Part shown: positions 12,501 through 21,038 of the stretch, in pieces
Position numbering within the stretch: the stretch's first letter is position 1
Layout: every line of letters starts with the position of its first letter
Origin: Corbicula japonica
Taxonomy: Eukaryota > Mollusca > Bivalvia > Venerida > Cyrenidae
Direction of reading: 5' to 3'
Assembly: GCA_038501625.1 (NCBI GenBank)
Contig: JAZAYU010000061.1
Coordinates: 2,406,303 to 2,470,302 of the forward strand
Length of the DNA: 64,000 bases
Translations under genes and position numbers: made by a program
The notes under the pieces: model-generated
Told to the model about the DNA's origin: nothing
Database searches by the model: none
What the model saw: the letters and a program-made list of their open reading frames with translations, nothing else

Positions 12501-14123
12501 ATTTGAACACGCAATTCCGACGCGCTACTCGTAGGCCACTTTTGCTCCCGTTGAAAAATGACATTTATATTAGCATTTTATACATAGTAACGTGGCCTAA
12601 AACTGGAGACCAGTCTCCAGTTTTTTTTGCTTGTCATTAAGGTCCAAGATCATAAAACTAAGATTGTGGAGACCAGTCTCAAATCTCAGCATAATAATCT
12701 TAGGCACAGTTCTTAAACTTTGCTAATGTCAGCCAATCAGAGAATGCTATTCAGCCACAGGTTTTATAGCTTGGAGGCTCGGACTGATTTTTTCGCTTAC
12801 CTTCGCTTGCTCTTAAGGGCCTACTACATTCCTCCATATTCATCGATAAAAAGAAAATTATCAAAATCTCAATAACGGCAAAATACCGTTCAATGAAACT
12901 TTGCACAGATGAGTGTTACTAATGCATATTTTGCATATGGTAAGACACGTTAGAACAGTAAAGCAAATAGCGAGATCTAAAAGTTCCTTCAACTTCTAGT
13001 TACATTAATTCACAAAAACTAAACAATAAAAAATCATTTTAAATGCCCACATGAGTAATATGATACTGACAACAATTTCTTGTGTCCACGGGACTTACAT
13101 ATGTAAACTTTATGAGATATTAGTAAAAGTGTGTTTGACCTTCAAATTCCTGGTCACTTCCTGGTCGCGTAAACGGATGACAATCATTGATTTCTCTTTT
13201 AGTAGTTTAAAGTTCTTTACAGAGTACACAACATTTTCTTGCCAGTATCATTACACTCACATGGAAATTTAAAATTTGTATTGCTTAGTTTTTGTGAATT
13301 AATGTAACTAGAATTTTAAGGAATTTTCAGGTCTAACTTTTTTCTTTACTTTTTAACGTGTCTTACTTTAAGCAAAATAAAGATACATAAGTAACATTCA
13401 TTTGTGCAAAGTATCATTGAACGACTTTTTACCGTTATTGAGATTTTGATCATTTTCATTTTATCGATGAACGTGCTGGGGAGGAGTGTAGTAAGCCCTT
13501 AATAACATTTTTACCACAATTTCACCACAGTATTATGGTAAATGTAATACTCTAAAATTGATACGGATACCTTTTATAATCATCTTTCTCCATCCCAACA
13601 TGTTGAATCTAAGAAAACGCGTTCTTTTGTTTTTTTGCCTGACAGCTGTATTTACATTAAAGCTCGTTTAGATCTAAACTGTTTCCTAGATATTTGAAAA
13701 ATGTCTTTATTGACTGTGTGGACCTGATCAGACTGCAGGCTAATCTGGAGATACACTGGTTGCAAAGGCACATAAGCCACATTTTTCATGGTAGTTTACA
13801 GTAGATTTATAAAAACAAGAACCTTACGGCGAAATCAGCATTACCTGAGGTAATCCCGAATGGATGTAATTTCCATCATCGTCTATCCATGGATACAATC
13901 CCAGGCTTGCCTTGTAGAAAATCACTATTTCATTACCTTCGAATCTCTCTTTAGAATTCGCAATGATATCAAAGTAGGACAGATTTAGTTTAATGCCGAA
14001 ATGTTCGCAAACTTCCGTGGGTGAATTCCACACCGAGACAAACGGTATATTTTTCACGTCCAGTCCTAAACCAATTGCTTGGCTGGCCGAAAACGCAAAA
14101 CACAAAGTGACTGGCCAGATCAT
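9546..14123 (-). CDS. Hyaluronidase (glycoside hydrolase family 56), five exons, 439 aa
   Basis: Exons on the minus strand: 14123-13845, 12257-12007, 11383-11243, 10375-10168, 9986-9546. All introns have GT/AG ends, the phases close, and the total is 1320 nt. Residues 1-18 look like a signal peptide. NSPTEVC (Cys39), the catalytic motif DWEEW (Asp124 and Glu126, the acid/base pair of GH56), WGMYGFPNCYN (about 196-206) and a late VLWENSASL segment are all present. The C-terminus (from about Cys356, CSSHGRC, to CICFAGWTGKFC) is the EGF-like module seen in animal hyaluronidases. GH56 enzymes cleave beta-1,4 bonds of hyaluronan or chondroitin. The product should be secreted or lumenal. Length matches vertebrate HYAL and invertebrate homologues. 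Which glycan it prefers cannot be told from sequence. Introns carry MITEs and a minisatellite, but no coding break is seen. Confidence 0.93.
10530..10700. repeat. Foldback repeat fragment (ctcaaatctcaagc family)
   Basis: Carries 'gagcatggaaaacagtct', 'caaatctcaagcatc' and 'gattggctgaaatggcg', shared with the palindromes at 20.8 and 31.5 kb. It lies in intron 3 of the hyaluronidase gene. A diverged relative occupies about 12,600-12,790 in intron 1. Confidence 0.7.
10728..10937. mobile_element. Short MITE with about 30-bp terminal inverted repeats
   Basis: The left end 'aaggtagtctaactgtaatg' is inverted at the right end 'cattacagttagactacctt', each followed inward by a cccgcgc/gcgggaa motif. 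Outer bases are TTA/TAA. The interior is CpG-rich for this region. Inserted in intron 3 of the hyaluronidase gene. Confidence 0.8.
11428..11650. repeat. Minisatellite, about 34-38 bp unit, diverged
   Basis: Six or seven imperfect units built on 'gagctctagcgaac' and 'acttttacggacacct'. Lies in intron 2 of the hyaluronidase gene, next to exon 3. Confidence 0.75.
12480..12552 (-). repeat. tRNA-like SINE head fragment
   Basis: On the minus strand the segment has a B-box-like 'gttcaaatcc' and an A-box-like 'tggcctacgagtagcgcg', as in tRNA-derived retroposons. The arms are too imperfect for a working tRNA. Confidence 0.45.
12813..13502. mobile_element. TTAA-flanked foldback MITE, copy 1
   Basis: Ends are ttaagggcctactacat and its inverse (tgtagtaagcccttaa), with 'catcgataaaa' just inside. 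Almost the whole 690 bp is self-complementary: the arm at 12,960-13,020 (gttacattaattcac) mirrors 13,285-13,320. The TTAA flank is the target choice of piggyBac-type transposases (known of that family). No coding capacity. Located in intron 1 of the hyaluronidase gene. Confidence 0.85.
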
Positions 14124-14289
14124 AATAGCTTAGACATTTAACAAAACATTAATAATATGTTTAGTTTTAATGTTCGCGTTGCTTACATATTTATAAGATG
14201 TGGTTTCCTTTCCGTATTTAGAGTATATCCTCTTATTGGACTTAGACAATTCACTGCTGAAGTGCTACTTGTTAATACCAATTAAACCT

Positions 14290-14420
14290 TACTTAGTAAT
14301 AACATCGCTAACAAGAAAAGTATAACACAGATGTGTTATATGTGAACGACATTTAAGGAAGTTTGATGTTGGGTGCAAGAGTTCATGCAGGTGATGGATT
14401 GTTTTAGTTGATAAAAATTG
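14290..14420. repeat. Dispersed repeat shared with 56.85-56.96 kb
   Basis: 'aacaagaaaagtataacaca' and 'gttcatgcaggtgatggatt' recur in the same order and spacing at about 56,862-56,955. It lies just upstream of the hyaluronidase start codon, so part could act as promoter sequence, though nothing specific supports that. A C-rich homopolymer follows at 14,471-14,488. Confidence 0.7.
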
Positions 14421-14489
14421 TATTTGCCCACATCTTATGGAATACTTAATGCTGATCAAATTTCTAGAATTCCCCCCCCCCCCCCCACC

Positions 14490-15084
14490 CCTAAAAAAAA
14501 GTAATCGGGAAAAATCACCTTAGAAGTGTAAAGCTTTTTGTGGATAATCTCATTACTAATTCTCTTTTTTAAACAGAAAGTACATGTCATAAGAAAAAAA
14601 AACACAATAAAATTTTTAGTAAAAATGTACTTATTTTAATTTGAAAGGCTTTGAAAAAAGCATGGAATATTGTTCTGAAAATAAAATCAGTTTACACGCT
14701 TTATTTTTACCTTTTTGTCAAAAATTTGTAGAAAACCAAAAACGTGGCCTTATTTGAATCAATGTGCTCGCTCGATCGAAATTATTAAAGTGTTTGAGAC
14801 GCATATACTAGTAGGTTACGCTCGACTATTAAATAGGTTGCGTACCACTATTAACATTAACAAACCGTTTACCGCGGTACTCTTAATGAATAATTTCTTT
14901 TGCCAGCGATCGAAAAAAGCGGGCGTTCTAAAACGTATGCGGCGGGGCCTAAGAAACAAAACATTATTCCATTTAGCCTTAGTTACATATTATCTTAAGA
15001 AATTTCAGTGAATGTCATGTGACTAAAGAAATACAAGTACCTACTTGCCTTGAAGATTAGATATAGACCGTATGCGAAAGTTAT
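14490..15084. other. Intergenic, no gene seen
   Basis: A 98-codon open frame (14,715-15,011, plus) has no recognisable domain and no splice partners. I do not annotate it as a gene. Confidence 0.5.
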
Positions 15085-15781
15085 TTAAGGGCCTGCCACA
15101 CTCCTCCCAATTCTATTCATCGATAAAAAGAAAATTATCAAAATCTCAATAACGGCAAAATGCTGTTAAATGAAACTTTGCACAAGTGTATGTTATTAAT
15201 GTATCTTTATTTTACAGATGGTAAGACATATAAGAAAAGTAAAGAAAAATAGCGAGATCTAAAAATTCCCTCAACTTCTATTTACATAAATTCACAAAAA
15301 CTAAAGAACACAAAACATCATTTTAAATGCCCACATGAGTAATATGATACTGACAACAATTTATTGTGTCCTCATGATTTACTTATGTAAACTTTACGAG
15401 ATATTAGTAAAAGTGTGTTTGACCTTCAATTTCCTGGTCGCGTAAACTGATGACAATCACTGATTTCTCTTGTAATAGTTGAACGTTTTTTACAAAGTAC
15501 ACAACATTTTCTTGTCAGTATCATTGCGCTCACGAGGGAATTTAAAGTTATGTTCTGCATCGCCTAGTTTTTGTGAATTTATGTAAATAGAATTCAAGGA
15601 ATTTTTAGGTCTAGCTTTGTTTCTTTACTTTTCTATTTTGTCTTACTGTATGCAAAATAAAGATACATTAGTAACCTTCATTTGTGCAAAGTTTCATTGA
15701 ATGGCATTTTGTCATTACTGAGATTTGATGATTTTTATTTTATCGATGAATAGGATTGGGAGGAGTGTGGCGATGCCTTAA
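15085..15781. mobile_element. TTAA-flanked foldback MITE, copy 2
   Basis: Same family as the copy at 12.8 kb: ttaagggcctgccacactcc at the left, the inverse (ggagtgtggcgatgccttaa) at the right, and internal 'catcgataaaaagaaaatta'. The element is self-complementary along nearly all of its length. Confidence 0.85.
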
Positions 15782-15838
15782 CATTCATCTCACTCATGAA
15801 TTTTTTTTGTATATTATCATCATGTCTTTCCATTCATA

Positions 15839-16244
15839 ATCAGGGTAGCTATACCACGTGACTTTTTGGATGTCGTGCACACACAATATCACTCGCTTCA
15901 GGTACGTTTTTGCTTATTTCTTAGTAATTTCTGGACCGATTTCGATCAAATAACGAGCACGTTCATCGACATTTACTATATATTATCAATCAGCTGCCGT
16001 TTTCTCAAACATTTAAAGACAAATTCACACTTTCAAACAAAATTTGTCTTTGAATGTTTGAGAAAACGGCAGTCGATAGATAATGGAGGTTAAATGTCGA
16101 TGAAAATGATTTTTAACAGGAGTACGGTTTTATCTGATCGAAATCGATCCAGAAATTACTGAGAAATAAGCAAAACCATACCTGAAGCGAGAGATTTTGT
16201 GTGAGCACGACATCGACAAAGTCACGTGGTATAGCCAACCTGAT
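15839..16244. mobile_element. Foldback element, about 405-bp near-complete palindrome
   Basis: Outer arms 'ctataccacgtgac' and 'gtcacgtggtatag' and inner arms 'tgccgttttctcaaacattt' and its inverse are matched in order along the whole element, leaving a short loop near 16,030. Structure of a foldback MITE. Confidence 0.85.
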
Positions 16245-16940
16245 AATCTAGGGGTGGTTATTTTTACCACAAACATGGCATGTAAAGTTTCGCAAGGGTT
16301 CTGCTTTTCTGTGTTTTTTAAAGTCTGTATTTGGGAAACAACTTTTGCCACAAATGTCTCACTCAAAAGCTACCTAGCTCATCTGAAACATAACATTTTT
16401 TTATTATTTTCAACGTATACATAGATCTTGTGTGTTAAAGTGACGCAGCAGCGTTGATTGTTTACAAATTTTAATTCTAAATGTGTTCACAGTCGACAAG
16501 AACACTGGAGTAAGTTTTTACTTAAGAAGGACATACGGAAACTTACTGCAGTTAATTCGTGTGTAAAAATGCAGACTATGACAACAAGAATAAAGTAGGT
16601 TCTGATCGAGATAGCAGTAGTAAAATGGTATTAATATTTACGCACACGGACAAGAATAAACGATATCCATGTAAAATAAAACATTTTAACCCGCTCTTTC
16701 TATTTTTTATTAACCCATTTGCTCTATGAATACGGATCGGCTTATATCGCACGTATGACCAGCGAAAATCCAGATCAGCCTGCACATCCTTGCAGTCTGT
16801 TCAGAATCAAAGTTTTTGCTTTTAGATTTATTAAATTATTTCTGACCAATCTACAAACAGTGTACATCTAACTCCTGATCTGGATAGTAAACGGTATCCA
16901 TAGATTAATTAAAATAATTAATTTTATTACATGTACGATT
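16245..16940. other. Intergenic, 3' flank of the symporter
   Basis: No gene seen. About 16,720-16,810 holds a dispersed repeat ('cagatcagcctgcacatcc') related to the one near 1,770 and 13,735. Confidence 0.5.
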
Positions 16941-16943
16941 TCA

Positions 16944-18803
16944 TTAAAATTCGTCGTTTTTTGTCATAAATCTAGTCATTTCCTCCATCTTTTCTTTGCG
17001 ACTGCTCTCCGTCTCTTTGTCCATACGTACAAACAACTCCTGTATGACATGCTTTCTGAATGAAAACAGGCATCTCTCATCTACTGCAGCTGGTGATTTC
17101 GTGCACAAACTGGTGAGAAATCCCACTGCCAATGATATAACAAATCCAATAAGAGAAAACAGAATGTAGGAAATGCTGTACATGTTTTGTAGAAATGTCA
17201 AGGTCGGTTCATACATAGTTGTGTTGTTTACCGGTGCTTCTATTGTCGTCAATCCGATATTGTAAGACACGTTAAGAAATGAAGTCTGGTGGATAGGCGG
17301 GAGGGACGATGAGCTGTTGACGCTGTCATCGAGACGATAAACATAACACTGGTCGACAGGTCCTTGTGGTAGGTACGGGGAGGATGGTGCTCCTGAAAAC
17401 TGGCTTCCCATATTCAGCCATAAAGACGCCATCATTCCACACAGCGCTCCTATACATAACCCCTTTGTCGTTGCTCGTCGGAACATTGCAGACAGAAGAA
17501 ATATTGCGCTTACTGGTCCGTCCATGCAGCCCATAAAACTCGCAAATACTGCGGTCACCGATCCAGGAACCTGCGATAGAGCGAATGTAAGTCCCATCGC
17601 GATAAATCCGTACACTAAAACCACAACTTTGGAAATTTGAGTTGCTTTGTGCGCATTCATGCCTGGAAATTTGACTTTAATGATGTCTTCATAGGTTACG
17701 GCGGAGAGACTGCTGAGACAAGAAGAGAGGGTGCTGAGAGCTGCACTCGACAGACTGGCGATAAACAGGCCCGGTAACCCAGGCAGCTGATGGAACATAT
17801 CAAGCACCGTAAAAGGCAGAATCTCGTTTATATCTGTAACAATACCCGCACCGAGGATGTCACAACGCTTAGCTACGTAGTAGGCAAATATCGTCGCGCC
17901 TTCAACTGCGGCCATTACTTGGAATAAAGAGTATAAAGGTGCTGAAAATATGTACAGATTTCGAGCTGTACGAACCGTTGGTGTGGAATAAACTCGCTGC
18001 ATTGCTGGTTGCATGTACGCCGTATACAACATAATGCTGAATGTGCCAAACGACGTGTTCCAAAACTGATAGCGAATTCTAGGGTCTATGCGAAAATCCG
18101 CTATACTGAACCTTTCTTTCGCATAGTCAAACACATTAGATGCACCGCCTGCATCTAAAGTTGTCTTGATGAGGACAGATATTATCCCCGTTATCATGAT
18201 AACAAGCTGGAAAACGTCAGTCCATATAACAGCTTTTATACCTCCTACTGATGTATAAACTGTTGTAACCGTTGTATATATCAGTATTGTAGCCCAGAAT
18301 GGTACACCCATTACAACGTCCAGCGCGATACACGTGCCTACTGTAACCGACGCCATGTAGAACAAACTGTACGTCACGCCAGCTGCTAGCGTTACGTAAC
18401 GTAGAACATTGTTTCCGTAACGTAGATTAAAGTACTCATAAACACTCGTCAGCCTTAGAGGATGAAACAAAGGCACAATAAAATATGCTGAAAAAATAAA
18501 AGAAGTTATTGAACCAACCGCGTAGTACGCAATGCCGATACCATAAGCGTATCCCTCCGCTGGAAAACCTAACACCATTAACGACGACTGGAAAGTGACA
18601 ACAAAAGATAACACCACAGGCCATGTTTTAGAAGTCCTTCCTGCCAGAAAGTAGTCCGCCGGTGTGTTCTTCTTTCTTTCTAGAATTGCAAAAAGTATGC
18701 CGATTCCAAACGATATCCCTATTGTTGCGAAGAAAACAAGATAATCGGCCAGTCCAAACACAGCCTTCGTTCTCATTTCAAATTTTCCTTCAAACAACAA
18801 CAT
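16944..18803 (-). CDS. SLC5-family sodium/solute symporter, intronless, 619 aa
   Basis: A single open frame starts at ATG 18803. It codes an SSF/SLC5 transporter with about 13 hydrophobic segments from residue 20 to 570. The SSF signature GGIKAVIWTDVFQ is at 187-199, and LSSAALSTLSS at 351-361 corresponds to the TM8 Na2-site serines. DYFLAGR at 50-56 is the conserved first-loop motif. A Ser/Asn-rich extracellular loop (about 480-530) carries N-glycosylation sequons, and a charged cytosolic tail ends the protein. SLC5 members couple Na+ entry to uptake of monocarboxylates, vitamins, iodide or sugars. The sequence feels closest to the SMCT/SMVT branch, but substrate cannot be assigned. Vertebrate SLC5 genes have many introns, so a 1.86 kb exon suggests retroposition or intron loss. 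Confidence 0.93.
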   Translation of the reverse strand: MLLFEGKFEMRTKAVFGLADYLVFFATIGISFGIGILFAILERKKNTPADYFLAGRTSKTWPVVLSFVVTFQSSLMVLGFPAEGYAYGIGIAYYAVGSITSFIFSAYFIVPLFHPLRLTSVYEYFNLRYGNNVLRYVTLAAGVTYSLFYMASVTVGTCIALDVVMGVPFWATILIYTTVTTVYTSVGGIKAVIWTDVFQLVIMITGIISVLIKTTLDAGGASNVFDYAKERFSIADFRIDPRIRYQFWNTSFGTFSIMLYTAYMQPAMQRVYSTPTVRTARNLYIFSAPLYSLFQVMAAVEGATIFAYYVAKRCDILGAGIVTDINEILPFTVLDMFHQLPGLPGLFIASLSSAALSTLSSCLSSLSAVTYEDIIKVKFPGMNAHKATQISKVVVLVYGFIAMGLTFALSQVPGSVTAVFASFMGCMDGPVSAIFLLSAMFRRATTKGLCIGALCGMMASLWLNMGSQFSGAPSSPYLPQGPVDQCYVYRLDDSVNSSSSLPPIHQTSFLNVSYNIGLTTIEAPVNNTTMYEPTLTFLQNMYSISYILFSLIGFVISLAVGFLTSLCTKSPAAVDERCLFSFRKHVIQELFVRMDKETESSRKEKMEEMTRFMTKNDEF

Positions 18804-19029
18804 CGTTATACAAACATTTTATGTGGTAGAAGCTCTTGCAGTAAGAAGTTAACAAAACTAAGACATGACCTTGTTTGTGCAACTGAATACGGTTATAATA
18901 ATAAGACACACTTTGTAGCTTTCAAAAAAAGTCGGTCATTAGCATGAATAAGGTTATACTAATTATAGCATTTAAAGAAGCTCGGAGACGGCTGGTGTAG
19001 CAATGACATTCTATCGAGATAATATGCTA

Positions 19030-19325
19030 AAGCAAAAAGTGAAATATGCATATGATGAAATAGCCACATCCAGCCTCCCCACTCATCCAAAAAGTAGAGG
19101 AAAAGAAGAGCATGGTATTACAATAATCAGTTTCAAAATGAACGCCACAAACAATTAACGAAAGAGAGAACCCGATGGGTTAACGCCTTGGAACGGTCAG
19201 TGGCAAAACAATTTCAGTGGCAAACAGGTTCTCCTATCAACACACAAGTACATGTTGTCTTGGTGAAATAACTCAAACCCACCCATCAGCTGAACAATGT
19301 TGCATGCAAAAGCAAGTAACTTTTG
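19030..19325 (+). repeat. SINE-like dispersed repeat ('ccttggaacggtcagtgg' family)
   Basis: Member of the commonest small repeat in the window. Landmarks in order: gaaatatgcatat, cagcctccccac, acaattaacgaa, gagaacccgatgggtt, ccttggaacggtcagtggca, caagttgtcttggtgaa-like and acaatgttgca. Other copies lie at 26.6, 28.0, 34.6, 37.4, 49.4, 54.3 and 59.0 kb, with a short piece at 11.66 kb. Confidence 0.75.
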
Positions 19326-20290
19326 CAGGAAACAAACGGAGAATTTGGGTGGCAGGAAAAATGTTTAAAATAGTTTACTGCTCTTGTACAAAAGCGAACA
19401 CCGACAGATGGGGCGGAATTTTCCGAAGAAAAAACTGCAGTCTTAATGTTTTCTAAAATACTTTAGTATTGTCGACTGAAATTTTAGAAAATACGTTCAC
19501 GACCATTTAAAAATGATAAAAAAAATATCAAAATCTAAAACCTCAATCCTCAATTCGGAAAACAAACATAAGTATGTCCCTTTACTTAACAGGTTAAGTC
19601 TTGAGACTTCCTGTCATAAAACGAAAGTATCACAGTGTGACGGTAATGCATACTATAATAGGGCTAAAGGTCCTTAGCACATCCCTGGATCCCGGCGTGT
19701 TATTGATCTCGGATCCCCGCGGTCATTAACCAAAACCTTACAACAAATATGCTTGCGTTTTACATACACGCAATACAGAACGGTTTCTTAGAGAGATCGC
19801 GAAATAGCAATAAATTCTTAGATCAATCACCGTCATTGTAGTTGTGACAATGATCAGTTACAGACCGTCAAGATGACCAAGACCATGCAGGCATCCGGTT
19901 GTGTCGAGTTGCTTTTTAACTCATCGAGTCAAATTGAAAGGTTGAAAATCGGAATTCCCATATTGACTTCATTCTTCCAATAATCAATCAATATACTTAA
20001 TAGAAGAAGCGAAAACCACGAACCTCCATTTATATTTGGTTCCTTCACTGTTTTATAGTAAATTCCCATAGAACATCCGACCGCCCGAGGGCGAGCCGGA
20101 AACAGTTTCAAGTTTTAGCTTTCCAAAAACTTAGATTAGAACCTTTCTTATTGTAGGGTTAGAGCGATTTAATTCAATGATTCATTTTTATACATGGTAT
20201 TTTGACGGTGAATAATAACTCTTGATTTACTATTTTTGGACTTCATTCCGAAACTCAGTGTTGCTTGTCCTGTAGGCCTAAGGTATATCT
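19326..20290. other. Intergenic, no gene seen
   Basis: Short open frames only, with no motif, splice signal or repeat that I can name. Confidence 0.5.
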
Positions 20291-20291
20291 A

Positions 20292-20527
20292 ACATTGCAA
20301 ATGGCGAAAACTTTAAAAATGAATTTCGGTGGAAATACTCATTGCTACCTAGATTTTAGTGAAGAAATGTATTTATTAAGTGTGTACTTATGTTTGACTA
20401 AATCGAGCTTGCAAACATTAGTACATCCTTAACAAAATACATTTCTTTACTAAAATCTAGGTGGCAATTACTATTTCTCCCAAAATTCATTTTTGAAATT
20501 TTAGCCAGTTTTCGCCATTTGCAATGT
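20292..20527. repeat. Palindromic foldback repeat
   Basis: 'acattgcaaatggcgaaaac' is inverted at the right end, and 'acctagattttagt' with 'aaatgtatttatt' pair internally. A near-complete hairpin. Confidence 0.8.
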
Positions 20528-20796
20528 TTGCGACCCTTTAATACACTGAATAGATAGAAATAATGATTATTCCCGACTGGCAAGTTTTTATTAGTTATTA
20601 CCCTTTCAAACGTTGCCTATAACATGGAAAGTACTTGTATACAAGTAAACATGAAATATGTCATCAATATTTATTAGGTCTCTCCGTGTAACTGAACTTG
20701 GCTGAGCGCGTCATCATGTCATACATGTCACCCAATAATAAAATTATAACGAGTATCCAACAATGCACAAAGGTGTTAGGTAACTGCAGTGCTGAA

Positions 20797-20928
20797 GGTT
20801 ATAAAACTGAGTTTAGAAACCAATCTCAAATCTCAAGCATCTGATTGGCTGAAATGGCGACTGGTCGCCATTTCAGCCAATTAGATGCTTGAGATTTGAG
20901 ACTGGTTTCCATGCTCAGTTTTATAACC
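20797..20928. repeat. Near-perfect palindrome, ctcaaatctcaagc foldback family
   Basis: 'gcatctgattggctgaaatg' and its inverse meet at a centre near 20,865 (gactggtcgcc). Related copies lie at 31.53 kb and, partly, at 10.5 kb. Confidence 0.9.
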
Positions 20929-21038
20929 GGTCATCAGGCCATTGAAATAGACTGTTTGTCAATATCTGCACACCTGTGTCATGTACAGTACACATTGTAT
21001 TAATGTTGTAACTACTAGAGTCACATTTAAGAGTTAAT

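Noticed and set aside
9546..18803. Functional link between hyaluronidase and the symporter (glycan breakdown plus uptake)
   Set aside because: Eukaryotic neighbours on the same strand are not evidence of a pathway, and the transporter substrate is unknown.
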